Shown: one piece after another, positions 23,090 to 31,452 of the stretch
Numbering within the stretch: the first letter of the stretch is position 1
Layout of the letters: each line of letters starts with the position of its first letter
Assembly (NCBI GenBank): GCA_003221515.1
Contig: QHSI01000029.1
Coordinates: 1-32,211, forward strand
Length of the DNA stretch: 32,211 bases
From: Candidatus Rokuibacteriota bacterium
Lineage (GTDB): Bacteria; Methylomirabilota; Methylomirabilia; Rokubacteriales; CSP1-6
Reading direction: 5' to 3'
Position numbers and translations under genes: made by a program
Notes under the pieces: generated by a model
Seen by the model: only the letters and a program-made list of their open reading frames with translations
Databases searched by the model: none
Told to the model about the DNA's origin: nothing

Positions 23090-23731
23090 ATGCGAGAGCT
23101 GACGAACCGACAACGGGAAGTGCTGGGTTTCATGCGGAGCTTCCAGGTCAAGTACGGCGTCCCGCCGACCGTGCGCGAGCTCGGCGAGCGCTTCAAGATC
23201 ACCCCCCGCGCCGCGTTCGATCATCTCCGGGCCCTCGAGCGCAAGGGCGAGCTGCAGCGACGGCCGAGCGTGGGCCGAACCTCGCGGGCGCTGACGCTCC
23301 CCGACGTTGGCGGCGGCCGGGCGCACCAGTCCGTGCCGATCCTCGGCCGGATCGCCGCGGGCGCGCCGCTGCTCGCTCAGGAAAACCGGGAGGGCGAGGT
23401 GCCGATCGCCGCGGCCGCGCTGCCCGCTCGCGGCGAGGACGTCTTCGCGCTTCGTGTCCGGGGCGAGTCGATGATCGAGGCGCACATCTGCGACGGCGAC
23501 CTCGTTCTGGTCCACCGTCAGGACTCGGCGCAGCCGAACGACATCGTCGTTGCCCTGGTCGAGTCGGAGTCGGGCGGTGAAGGCGAGGCGACCGTGAAGC
23601 GATTCTTCCGCGACGGCTCGCGCATCGTGCTCAAGCCCGAGCACCCGACCATGGCGCCGATCGTCATCGATCCCGCTCGCCGCTCGATCCGCATTCTCGG
23701 GAAGGTCATCGGACTACTTCGAGGCTTCTGA
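23090..23731 (+). CDS. lexA: LexA repressor
   Basis: The 213-residue protein has an N-terminal winged helix (TNRQREVLGFMRSFQVKYGV, then PPTVRELGERF) and a C-terminal S24 peptidase fold. The self-cleavage site is Ala90-Gly91 (GRIAAGAP). The catalytic dyad is Ser127 (RGESMIEAHICDGD) and Lys170 (ATVKRFF). It represses SOS genes until RecA filaments trigger autocleavage. The ribosome-binding site GGGAGG lies 6 bases before the ATG. The recognition helix region (ITPRAAFDHLRALERKG) differs from that of E. coli LexA, consistent with a different operator. A small membrane protein gene follows 14 bases after the stop. Confidence 0.96.
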   Translation: MRELTNRQREVLGFMRSFQVKYGVPPTVRELGERFKITPRAAFDHLRALERKGELQRRPSVGRTSRALTLPDVGGGRAHQSVPILGRIAAGAPLLAQENREGEVPIAAAALPARGEDVFALRVRGESMIEAHICDGDLVLVHRQDSAQPNDIVVALVESESGGEGEATVKRFFRDGSRIVLKPEHPTMAPIVIDPARRSIRILGKVIGLLRGF

Positions 23732-23745
23732 TTCGGGAGGTCGCA

Positions 23746-23925
23746 ATGAGCTCACACGCCGTCTCGTACGCACTGCTTCATCGTCGCGGGTCGCGCGCCT
23801 TTTTTTTGGCGCGATCCGCTCAACACCTGGAGAGTCTTCGCCTCGGTCGCGAGATCGTGCGAGCGGCGGTGGCGCTCGGCGCCGTCATCGCCTGGGGTGG
23901 CGTTTTTCTGCTGGTCGCGGGCTGA
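23746..23925 (+). CDS. Small membrane protein in lexA operon (59 aa, unknown function)
   Basis: This short frame begins at ATG 23746, 5 bases after a strong ribosome-binding site GGGAGG (23735-23740), and ends at TGA 23923-23925. The product has a basic N-terminal half (HRRGSRAFFLARS) and one hydrophobic C-terminal helix (VRAAVALGAVIAWGGVFLLV). I do not recognise a family. It lies 14 bases behind lexA and would be on the lexA transcript, so SOS control is likely. Small single-helix proteins next to lexA or under LexA control act as division inhibitors in other bacteria (YneA, SidA), but no similarity is claimed. A T8 tract (23800-23807) lies inside the gene. The end overlaps the convergent HD-GYP gene by 41 bases. 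Confidence 0.6.
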   Translation: MSSHAVSYALLHRRGSRAFFLARSAQHLESLRLGREIVRAAVALGAVIAWGGVFLLVAG

Positions 23926-25807
23926 CGGTCCACGCCGGCATCAGCTCCCAGAGCTTCGCGTCGACGAAGAGGTCGAGCAGCGCGCCGTCCACGTGGCCGG
24001 CCCGTCGCTCATCGCCCAGGATGTCGAGCGCCTCGTCGCGGGAGACGCCGCGCTTGTACGGGCGGTCGCCCGCGGTGAGCGCGTCGTAGATGTCGGCGAT
24101 CGTCATCATCCTGGACTGTAGCGGGATCTCGTCGCCCTTGCGCTGGTGGGGATAGCCGGTGCCGTCGAGCTTCTCGTGGTGGGAGCGGGCGATCTCGGGA
24201 ACGCCGCGGAGTTCTTTGGTCCACGGGATCTTCGAGAGAAACGTGTAGGTGTGCACCACGTGCGACTGGATCTCCTTGAACTCGGCGGCGGTGAGACTCC
24301 CGCGCCGGATCGACAGAATCGCCGCTTCGTCGGGCGTGATCACGCGCCGGCGCTTGCCGCGATGATCCTCGAAGGTCCGGCGCGCGAGGCGCTCGATCTG
24401 CTCGGCGATGTCGCGCGGTAGCACGGCCGGCTCGTTGGCGGCGGTGATCCGACGCAGGCTCTCGTCGAGCTCCGCCAGGTATGCCGCCAGCTCGGCGTCC
24501 AGGGCGGCGGTCTGCTCGGTGAACCGGCGGCGACCTTTGTCGAGCAGGTGCTCGATCTTCTTGCCGGCGTAGCGGAGCTCGACCCCGCGCTTGATCAGCT
24601 CCACGCGCTGGCCGATCCGTTCGAGCTCGCCGGGAAGGAGCTTCTTGGCCTTCACCAGCACCTGCTCGCGGACGCCGACCTTGCCGAAGTCGTGCAGCAG
24701 GGCGGCGTAGCGGAGCTCCGTCATCTCCTCGGCGCTGAAGCGCCGGTCGCCGTAGGGCCCCGTGCGGCAGCGATCCACGACCTGCGCCAGACCGACGGTG
24801 AGATCGGCGACGCGGAAGGAGTGGCCCGACGTCGTCGGGTCGCGCGACTCGATCGCGACGACCGAGGCCTGCACGAACCCCTCGAAGAGCCGGCGGATCG
24901 ACTCGACCAGGTGGCTGTTGTGGATGGCGACGGCCGCCTGCGAGGCGAGCGAACCGGCGAGCTGCTGGTGGCGCTGGCTGTACCGCTGCACCGTCCGCTC
25001 GGTCTCCTCGACCGACGCGAACGGCCGCCCGAAGTCCGGCTTGCAGTTGATGAGCTGGAGCACGCCGATGGTCTCGCCCTGCGGGGTGCGCATCGGCACC
25101 ACCAGCATCGACTTGGTGCGGTAGCGGGCCTGCTCGTCGAACGAGCGGTTGATGTGGAACGGCACGCCGGGTGGCGGGTGGTACGCGTCCGCCAGGTTGA
25201 GGATCTCGCCGCTCAACGCGACGTGCCCGGCGACGCTCTCGCTCGTCAGCGGCAAGTGCGACTCGCGGAACGGGATCTTCACCGAGTCGTTCTGGGCCAG
25301 GACGAAGACAAGCGATCTCGTCCCGTCGGCCGTCTCGTCCACGAGATAGAGCGAGCCCGCGTCGCTGCGCGTGATCTCCCGGGCCCGGGTCAGGATCGTG
25401 TCGAGGAGGGCGTCCCGGTTGCGCTCGGCCGAGAGCCGAATGCCGATCTCGTTGAGCTCGAACAACTCGTGCTCGAGCTGCGTGAGCGCCGCGACGTGGT
25501 CGATGTCGGCGAAGGCGTTGCGGACCGCGCGGGCCAGGATCGGCGCGCTCACGCCCGCCGGGAGCAGGGCGTACCAGTACCCCGGCCAGGGCCCCGGCTC
25601 CTCGCCCTCGACGAGGGCCACGACGCGGAGCCGGCGATCGTCCCAGCGCCCCGCGGGGGCGTCGGCGCCGAGCAGCAGCACGGCGGGGACCAGCGCCGAC
25701 GCGTCGGTGGAAGCGGGCAGGGGAGCGACGTCGAACTCGTCGCCGAGCAGCCCTGCGGCGGCCGCCGCCGCGCGCGAGGCCGCGTCGTAGCGGACACGGC
25801 GGGGCAT
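23885..25807 (-). CDS. GAF and HD-GYP domain protein, putative cyclic-di-GMP phosphodiesterase
   Basis: The 640-residue protein has an N-terminal unassigned region (1-110), a GAF sensor domain (about 127-300), and an HD-GYP domain (about 310-625). The catalytic signatures are His372-Asp373 (LLHDFGKVGV) and HHEKLDGTGYP (543-553), followed by IADIYDALTAGDRPYK. HD-GYP enzymes hydrolyse cyclic di-GMP at a two- or three-metal site. The stretch between the HD and GYP motifs (about 380-510) is longer than usual and rich in charged helix. The start is ATG 25805-25807, 6 bases after a -10-like TACTTT with a -35 TTGACT. Its 3' end overlaps the small membrane protein gene. Confidence 0.9.
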   Translation of the reverse strand: MPRRVRYDAASRAAAAAAGLLGDEFDVAPLPASTDASALVPAVLLLGADAPAGRWDDRRLRVVALVEGEEPGPWPGYWYALLPAGVSAPILARAVRNAFADIDHVAALTQLEHELFELNEIGIRLSAERNRDALLDTILTRAREITRSDAGSLYLVDETADGTRSLVFVLAQNDSVKIPFRESHLPLTSESVAGHVALSGEILNLADAYHPPPGVPFHINRSFDEQARYRTKSMLVVPMRTPQGETIGVLQLINCKPDFGRPFASVEETERTVQRYSQRHQQLAGSLASQAAVAIHNSHLVESIRRLFEGFVQASVVAIESRDPTTSGHSFRVADLTVGLAQVVDRCRTGPYGDRRFSAEEMTELRYAALLHDFGKVGVREQVLVKAKKLLPGELERIGQRVELIKRGVELRYAGKKIEHLLDKGRRRFTEQTAALDAELAAYLAELDESLRRITAANEPAVLPRDIAEQIERLARRTFEDHRGKRRRVITPDEAAILSIRRGSLTAAEFKEIQSHVVHTYTFLSKIPWTKELRGVPEIARSHHEKLDGTGYPHQRKGDEIPLQSRMMTIADIYDALTAGDRPYKRGVSRDEALDILGDERRAGHVDGALLDLFVDAKLWELMPAWTVSPRPAEKRHPRR

Positions 25808-25813
25808 GGGACG

Positions 25814-25843
25814 AAAGTAGGACTGCGTTGCCGCCGAAGTCAA
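25814..25843 (-). promoter_or_regulatory. Promoter of the HD-GYP gene
   Basis: On the minus strand, TTGACT (25838-25843) and TACTTT (25814-25819) are 18 bases apart. Only 6 bases (CGTCCC) lie between the -10 and the ATG, so the mRNA should be leaderless. There is no ribosome-binding site upstream of the ATG. Confidence 0.5.
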
Positions 25844-25899
25844 GAAAGCGCCCCCGGCAGAAAGTGCCCCCGGCGCCGTGGGCGGGCGATCCGACCGCG

Positions 25900-25905
25900 T
25901 AGAAT
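25900..25905 (+). promoter_or_regulatory. Putative -10 element of the DNA ligase gene
   Basis: TAGAAT is followed by 10 bases and the ATG at 25916, which implies a leader of only a few bases. The same hexamer precedes the RecA-like ATPase gene and the tRNA gene. No clear -35 was found. Confidence 0.4.
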
Positions 25906-25915
25906 GTTTTCCGGA

Positions 25916-27484
25916 ATGACATCGGCGATCGACCTCGGGCGGCTCGCGGCCCTCTGCGAGCGGCTGCGCGCCAGCCCCGCCCGCCTCGGCAAGCTCGCGG
26001 TGCTCTCCGAGTACCTCCAGGCCCTGCCGGCCGACGTCGTGCCCGCCGCGGTGGCGTTCCTCACCGGACGCGCCTTCCCGGTTTCCGACGCCCGCGTGCT
26101 CGGCGTACGTTGGCTGCCCGCGGCCGAGCACGAGGCGACGGCCCCCCCGCTGACGCTGCCGGACGTCACGACGGCCTTCGGCGAGGTCGCCGCCATGCAA
26201 GGGGCGGGAGCGCGGCGAGCCCGCGACGAGCGACTGCGCGCGCTGGCCGCGCGAGCGACGGCGGACGAGCGGGAGACGTTGCAGCGGATCATCGTGGGCG
26301 AGATGCGCACGGGCGTGTCCGACGGTCTCGTGCTCGAGGCGATCGCCCGCGCCTATGCGATTCCGCTCGAGGCCGCGCGCCGCGCCGTGCTGCTGCTGGG
26401 CGATCTGTCGGCGATGGCGGCGCTGGCGGCGCGCGGCGGCGCCGCGGCGCTCGCGTCAGCGGCCGCGCGTCCCGGCGTGCCGCTCTCGCCGATGCTCGCG
26501 CAGATCGCCGAGGACTTCGAGGAGGTGCTGCAAGCCCACGGCGGGACGACGGCGCTCGAATACAAGTACGACGGCGCCCGGATCCAGCTGCACCGTGACG
26601 GCGAGCGATTCGCCATCTGGACGCGCCGCCTGTCCGACGTCACCGCGAGCCTGCCCGACGTCGTCGAAACGGCGCGGCGCGAGCTGGCGCCGGGCCCCTA
26701 CATCCTCGACGGCGAGGTCGTGGCGCTCGACGCCGCGGGCCGGCCCTTGCCCTTCCAGGAGCTCATGCGGCGATTCCGGCGGGTCCACGAGGTCGAGCGG
26801 CTCGCCCGCGAGATCCCGCTCGCCTTCCACTTCTTCGACTGCCTCATGGCCGACGGGCGTCCGCTCATCGACGAGCCCTATCGCGTCCGCTGGGATGCGC
26901 TGGCGGCCGTGACCGGCGGACGCCATCTCGCGACGCGGAGCATCGTGAGCTCGCTCGAGGCCGCCCGCGAGTTCCTGGCGCAGGCGCTCGCCGCCGGCCA
27001 CGAGGGCGTGATGGCCAAGGACCTCGGCAGCGCCTACGAGCCGGGAGGCCGCGGCAAGCGCTGGTTCAAGGTCAAGACCGCCGTCACCGCGGACTGCGTC
27101 ATCATCAGGGTGGACCGGGGCTCGGGCCGGCGGCGCGACTGGCTCTCCAACTACCATCTGGCGGTGCGCGACGGCGTCGAGTTCTCGGACGTCGGCAAGA
27201 CGTTCAAGGGACTGACCGACCAGCAGTTCATTCAGATGACCGAGCGCCTCTGGGCGCTCGCCGTCGGCGACGACGGCTACACCGTACGCGTGCGGCCCGA
27301 GGTCGTCGTGGAGGTCGCCTACAACGAAATCCAGAAGAGTCCGACCTATCCCTCGGGACTGGTGCTCCGCTTCGCGCGCATCACGCGCCTCCGCGACGAC
27401 AAGGCGCCGGGGCAGGCCACCACGCTCGACGAGCTGCGAGCGCTCTACGAGCGCCAGTTCGCGACCAAGGGACGGTCAGTGTAG
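25916..27484 (+). CDS. lig: ATP-dependent DNA ligase
   Basis: The 522-residue enzyme has the archaeal/LigB-type three-domain form: a helical DNA-binding domain (1-200), an adenylation domain (about 205-395) and an OB-fold domain. Motif I is EYKYDGARI with adenylated Lys217. Later motifs are LDGEVVAL (264-271), the motif III region FHFFDCL, motif IV EGVMAKD (363-369) and motif V WFKVK (383-387). It seals nicks in duplex DNA using ATP, and in bacteria such enzymes usually act in repair beside the NAD-dependent replicative ligase. I prefer the ATG at 25916 to the one at 25904, because the latter lies within the -10 hexamer. It ends inside the promoter of the next gene. Confidence 0.93.
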   Translation: MTSAIDLGRLAALCERLRASPARLGKLAVLSEYLQALPADVVPAAVAFLTGRAFPVSDARVLGVRWLPAAEHEATAPPLTLPDVTTAFGEVAAMQGAGARRARDERLRALAARATADERETLQRIIVGEMRTGVSDGLVLEAIARAYAIPLEAARRAVLLLGDLSAMAALAARGGAAALASAAARPGVPLSPMLAQIAEDFEEVLQAHGGTTALEYKYDGARIQLHRDGERFAIWTRRLSDVTASLPDVVETARRELAPGPYILDGEVVALDAAGRPLPFQELMRRFRRVHEVERLAREIPLAFHFFDCLMADGRPLIDEPYRVRWDALAAVTGGRHLATRSIVSSLEAAREFLAQALAAGHEGVMAKDLGSAYEPGGRGKRWFKVKTAVTADCVIIRVDRGSGRRRDWLSNYHLAVRDGVEFSDVGKTFKGLTDQQFIQMTERLWALAVGDDGYTVRVRPEVVVEVAYNEIQKSPTYPSGLVLRFARITRLRDDKAPGQATTLDELRALYERQFATKGRSV

Positions 27485-27487
27485 AAT
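27482..27487 (+). promoter_or_regulatory. Putative -10 element of the RecA-like ATPase gene
   Basis: TAGAAT overlaps the ligase stop codon (TAG 27482-27484) and lies 8 bases before the GTG start at 27496. It is preceded directly by TG. A leaderless internal transcript is possible alongside read-through from the ligase gene. Confidence 0.35.
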
Positions 27488-27495
27488 CGGCCGCT

Positions 27496-28383
27496 GTGAC
27501 GCCGCGCGTCTCCACCGGCCTTCCCAAGCTCGACGCCATGCTTGGCGGCGGCCTCTGGCCCGGCACGCTCACCGTCGTGTACGGCGCGACCGGGATCGGC
27601 AAGACCCACCTCGGCCTCACGTTCGCCGAGCACGGCCGCGTCGTCGACGGCGCGCGCGGGATCGTCCTCGACATGAACGGTCGCGGCGACTCGCAGCAGC
27701 ACGACGAGTACGCGGCGCGGCTCTTCGACTGGACGCTCCGGCCCTGGACGCACACGGTGACGCCGATGGCCGAGCCGTACCCGCCGGCGGGTCAGATGCA
27801 AGCCTTCTACTCGAACGCGTGTCGGTGGGTGGGGCGCCTGCGCGACTTCCAGGTGCCGACGCCCGACGGCGGCTTCGAGTTCGACTGGAACTGGAAGGCC
27901 GCCTACAACCACGCGCTCTACACCGTGCGGCCCTTCATGTACTTCCACTTCGCGGCGGGCTCGCGGCGCGTCGTGGTCGACGGCGTCGAGCCGATGGACT
28001 CGCCGGCCGACTCGATCCAGTTCTTCATGTTCGACGAGCTCTACCGCAAGATCGTCCACCGCGACGCTGAGACGCTCGGCATGGAGATCTGCCTACCGGT
28101 CTGGAAGCATCGCGCGTTCATCGATGGCCACCTGTACGACCACGCCGCGATCACGACGCTGCTGCTGGTGACGACCGAGGAGACGCGGCTGGAAGACCTG
28201 CTCGCGCGCAAGGTCGCGACCGGTGACATGGGCGCCACCGCGAACACGATCGTGGTGCTCGGCAGCGAGCGCGTGGGCAGCCGGCTGGCCCGCATGCTCT
28301 GCGTCGTCAAGCACCGCGGCAGCGCGATGAGCGACGAGATCGTCGAGTACCGCATCGGGGCGGGAGGCATCGAGCTCGGATAG
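27496..28383 (+). CDS. RecA/KaiC-like ATPase of unknown function
   Basis: The 295-residue protein has a RecA-superfamily core close to the KaiC/RAD55 branch. It opens VSTGLPKLDAMLGGGLWPGT, has Walker A GATGIGKT (30-37), Walker B VVVDGVEPMD (159-168) and the C-terminal VKHRGSAMSDEIVEYRIGAG typical of KaiC-like sheets. Between the Walker motifs is an aromatic-rich segment (FDWNWKAAYNHALY and FMYFHFAAG, 129-154), which I do not recognise from standard family members. Only one ATPase domain is present. It lies between a DNA ligase and a nucleotidyltransferase gene; the latter starts immediately after its stop. A role in DNA or RNA repair is an inference from context. Confidence 0.82.
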   Translation: MTPRVSTGLPKLDAMLGGGLWPGTLTVVYGATGIGKTHLGLTFAEHGRVVDGARGIVLDMNGRGDSQQHDEYAARLFDWTLRPWTHTVTPMAEPYPPAGQMQAFYSNACRWVGRLRDFQVPTPDGGFEFDWNWKAAYNHALYTVRPFMYFHFAAGSRRVVVDGVEPMDSPADSIQFFMFDELYRKIVHRDAETLGMEICLPVWKHRAFIDGHLYDHAAITTLLLVTTEETRLEDLLARKVATGDMGATANTIVVLGSERVGSRLARMLCVVKHRGSAMSDEIVEYRIGAGGIELG

Positions 28384-29838
28384 GTGACACGTTTCTTCGC
28401 TGTCCACGACCTCACCCCAGCGGCGCGTTCAATCTTGCTGACCGTGCGCGCGTCGGCCGGACGGGCCCGGGCACCGGCGCTCGTCGGTGGCGCCGTGCGC
28501 GATGCCGGTCTGCAGGGGATGACGGCGCGCTCCGGTGATCTCGACGTCACGGTGGAGTCTGGTGCGCTCGCGATCGCGCGCGACGTCGCCGCGCGACTGG
28601 GCGGCGCCTTCGTGCCGCTCGATCCCGAGCGCGGTACGGCGCGCGTGCTGGTGCGCGGCGCCTGCCTCGACCTGGCGGACTGGCGAGCGCCGACGCTCGA
28701 AGGCGATCTGGCGGCGCGCGACTTCACCGTGAACGCGCTGGCGGTGGAGCTCCGTCCGCTGCTGCGCGACGGCCGCGCCCCCGTGATCGACCCGACGGGC
28801 GGCCTCGCCGATCTCCGGGCGAGGCGGCTCCGCGTCCCCGATCCCCGCGTGCTGCTCGACGATCCGCTCCGCGCGCTCCGCGGCGTGCGGCTCGAGGCGG
28901 CGCTGGGGTTCCGCCTCACGCCGCCTACCGCGCGGGCGATTCGGGCCGTCGCCTCCCAGGTGACCACCGTCTCCGCCGAGAGAATCCGTGACGAGCTCCT
29001 GGCGATGCTCGCGCTGCGGCACGCGGCGTGGGCGCTCCGCCGCCTGGACACGCTGGGCCTGCTCGGCGCGATCGTGCCGGAGATCGAGGCGATGCGCGCG
29101 AGCCCGCAGCCGGCGCCGCACCGGTTCCCGGTGCTCGAGCACTCGCTCCGCGCGGTGGCCGGGGCGGACGAGCTGGTGGCGTGGCTGCCCGCGCTGCGCC
29201 CGTTCGGGGAGGAACTCGCGGCGCATCTCGCCGGCGAGCTCGGTGGCGGCGTGACCCGTCGCCAGATCCTCAAGCTGGCGGCGTTGCTCCACGACGTCGC
29301 GAAGCCGGAGACCCGCCGGGTGATCGACGGCCGCGTACGCTTCTTCGAGCACGACGTCATCGGCGCGGCGCACGCGCGGAGGATCGGCGACCGGCTCAAG
29401 CTTCCGACGCGCGCCCGGGGCGTCCTCGAGCAGCTGGTGCGCCACCACCTGCGGCCGATGCACCTGGCCGCCGCCGGCGGCGTGACCCGGCGCGCCGGCT
29501 ACCGCTTCTTCCGGGACCTGCGCGACGACGCCCGCGACCTTCTCCTGCTGTCGCTGGCCGATGCCTCCGCGGTGCGTGGCGAGTCGCCGCGCGCGGTCTG
29601 GCGCCGCGCGGGGCTCGTCCACGAGCTGCTGCGCGGCTGGGAGGAGCGGCCGGTGGGCGCCGCCGCGCCGCCCCTGGTGCGGGGCGAGGACGTCATGCGG
29701 CGCTTCGGGATCGCCCCGGGCCCCGCCGTGGGCCGGCTGCTCGATCGCGCGCGGGAAGCGCAGGCGCTCGGGCTCATCGCAACGCGCGAGGAGGCGCTGG
29801 CGTACCTTGACTCCCCTCGCGGCCGGACCCTAGAGTAG
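28384..29838 (+). CDS. CCA-adding/poly(A) polymerase-type nucleotidyltransferase with HD domain
   Basis: The 484-residue protein has a class II nucleotidyltransferase head: GGAVRD (35-40), catalytic Asp52 and Asp54 in SGDLDVTVE, then ARDFTVNALAVEL (111-123) and DDPLRALRGVRLEAALGF (159-176). A helical domain follows, and then an HD-type metal site, LAALLHDVAKPETR (298-311), with His303-Asp304. The head adds CCA to tRNA 3' ends or A residues to RNA; the two activities cannot be separated from sequence here. HD domains in such enzymes carry phosphatase or phosphodiesterase activity. The GTG start follows the ATPase stop with no gap. The neighbouring tRNA-Gly gene already encodes CCA, so a repair role is plausible. 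Confidence 0.9.
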   Translation: MTRFFAVHDLTPAARSILLTVRASAGRARAPALVGGAVRDAGLQGMTARSGDLDVTVESGALAIARDVAARLGGAFVPLDPERGTARVLVRGACLDLADWRAPTLEGDLAARDFTVNALAVELRPLLRDGRAPVIDPTGGLADLRARRLRVPDPRVLLDDPLRALRGVRLEAALGFRLTPPTARAIRAVASQVTTVSAERIRDELLAMLALRHAAWALRRLDTLGLLGAIVPEIEAMRASPQPAPHRFPVLEHSLRAVAGADELVAWLPALRPFGEELAAHLAGELGGGVTRRQILKLAALLHDVAKPETRRVIDGRVRFFEHDVIGAAHARRIGDRLKLPTRARGVLEQLVRHHLRPMHLAAAGGVTRRAGYRFFRDLRDDARDLLLLSLADASAVRGESPRAVWRRAGLVHELLRGWEERPVGAAAPPLVRGEDVMRRFGIAPGPAVGRLLDRAREAQALGLIATREEALAYLDSPRGRTLE

Positions 29839-29881
29839 CGGGCATCCTGAGAAACGGATCCCCTCGTCCGAGGAGGCGCTG

Positions 29882-31435
29882 ATGATTGGCTGGAAAATCG
29901 CAGTCGTTCTGCTTCTCACCCTGGTCGTGCCGATTGCGGCGAGCGCCGCGCCGGCCGGCAAGGTCGTGCTCGCCCAGGGCGTCGACCCCACGACGCTCGA
30001 CATGGCGAACCAGTCCGAGACGCCGGCATCGAACGTGGGTCGCCACATCTTCGACACGTTGTACGAGCGCGACCAGAACCTCAAGATCGTTCCCGCCCTC
30101 GCCGCCGAGATGCCGAAGTTCGTGCCGCCGTCGGCGTGGGAGGTCAAGCTGCGCAAGGGCGTCAAGTTCCACAACGGAGAAGACTTCAACGCCGACTCGG
30201 CGAAGTTCACCCTCGAGCGGCTGGGTGGGGGGCAGGGCAAGCTGCGCGGCTCGACGTTCTTCGCGCCGATCGACCGGGTGGAGATCGTGGACGCGTACAC
30301 GATCAAGGTCCACACCAAGAAGCCGTGGCCGACTTTCGTGCCGGTGATGACATTCGTGCAGAGCGGAATGCTGCCGCCGAAGGACTCGGCCGGCAAAGAG
30401 ACCGCCGATCTCTCCAAGAAACCGGTCGGCACCGGCCCCTACAGGCTCGTCCGCTGGTCGAAGGACGAAGAGATCGTCCTCGAGGCGAACACCGCGTACT
30501 GGCGCGGCGCCCCCGCCATCAAGACCGTGGTGTTCCGGACGATCCCCGACGACGCTGTCCGGGTGGCCGCGCTCCAGAACGGTGAGATCGACCTCGCGGT
30601 GAACATCCCGCCGCACCTCGGCGCGCTCATCGACAAGCATCCCAAACTCTTCCTGAGCACCGCGCCGTCCATCCGGACCATCCAGCTCATGTTCTACGCG
30701 CACCAGATGGACGCCCAGCACAAGCCGACCGGCCCCTACAACGGGCCGACGGCCGACAAACGCGTGCGCCAGGCGATCGCCTACGCGATCGACGCCGACG
30801 AGATCATCAAGACCGTGCTCGACGGCAAGGGCGTGCGGGTCGCCACGATGCTGCCGTCGATGCACTTCGGCTACGATCCGAAGCTCCAGCCCATCAAGGC
30901 GGACGTGGCGAAGGCCAAGAAGCTCCTGTCCGAGGCCGGCTTCGGCAGCGGCGTCGAGATCACGCTGCACGGCCCGAAGGGGCGCTACGTCCGCGACGTC
31001 GAAGTGGCCGAGGCGGTGACCGGCCAGCTCTCCAAGGCCGGCATCAAGACCACGCTCCGGACCTACGACTTCGTGACCTATCTGAACAGCATGGTCTACG
31101 TCCACAAGGCGGGACCGGTCTGGCTGATCGGGTGGGGCAGCGGGACGATGGACGCCGAAACCATCTACACGCCGCTGTTCAAGTCGCCGGGCATCTTCGT
31201 GAACTGGCACAACGAGGACTTCAACCGGATGGTGGACGAGGCGACGTCGATCATGGACGAGAAGAAACGCCTCGAGCAGTACCACCGGATCAACAAGCTC
31301 TGGGTCGACGAGATGCCGGCGGTGCCGCTCTACCAGCAAGTCGATCTCTACGGCGTCTCCAAGCGGCTCAACTGGAAGGCGCGGAGCGACGAGGTGCTCC
31401 AGGCGTACACGATGTCGCTCAAGGACGGGAAATAG
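29882..31435 (+). CDS. ABC transporter substrate-binding protein, family 5 (peptide/solute)
   Basis: The 517-residue protein begins with a Sec signal peptide (MIGWKIAVVLLLTLVVPIA, then ASA before the probable cut). No lipobox cysteine is seen, so it is probably soluble in the periplasm. The mature part has the SBP family 5 marks: LAQGVDPTTLDMANQSE, WEVKLRKGVKFHNGEDFNA, KPVGTGPYRLVRWSKDEEIV, RVRQAIAYAIDADEIIK and a closing RMVDEATS…RLEQYHRINKLW. Family members bind oligopeptides, opines, glutathione, nickel or sugars. No permease or ATPase gene is adjacent, so it is an orphan within this window. The ATG has a strong ribosome-binding site GAGGAGG about 6 bases upstream. Confidence 0.93.
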   Translation: MIGWKIAVVLLLTLVVPIAASAAPAGKVVLAQGVDPTTLDMANQSETPASNVGRHIFDTLYERDQNLKIVPALAAEMPKFVPPSAWEVKLRKGVKFHNGEDFNADSAKFTLERLGGGQGKLRGSTFFAPIDRVEIVDAYTIKVHTKKPWPTFVPVMTFVQSGMLPPKDSAGKETADLSKKPVGTGPYRLVRWSKDEEIVLEANTAYWRGAPAIKTVVFRTIPDDAVRVAALQNGEIDLAVNIPPHLGALIDKHPKLFLSTAPSIRTIQLMFYAHQMDAQHKPTGPYNGPTADKRVRQAIAYAIDADEIIKTVLDGKGVRVATMLPSMHFGYDPKLQPIKADVAKAKKLLSEAGFGSGVEITLHGPKGRYVRDVEVAEAVTGQLSKAGIKTTLRTYDFVTYLNSMVYVHKAGPVWLIGWGSGTMDAETIYTPLFKSPGIFVNWHNEDFNRMVDEATSIMDEKKRLEQYHRINKLWVDEMPAVPLYQQVDLYGVSKRLNWKARSDEVLQAYTMSLKDGK

Positions 31436-31452
31436 GGCCGGCGGAAGCGTTG

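Noticed and set aside
24548-25903. Long N-terminal extension of the DNA ligase frame
   Set aside because: It is antisense to the HD-GYP gene and shows no ligase similarity; the conserved start is near 25916.
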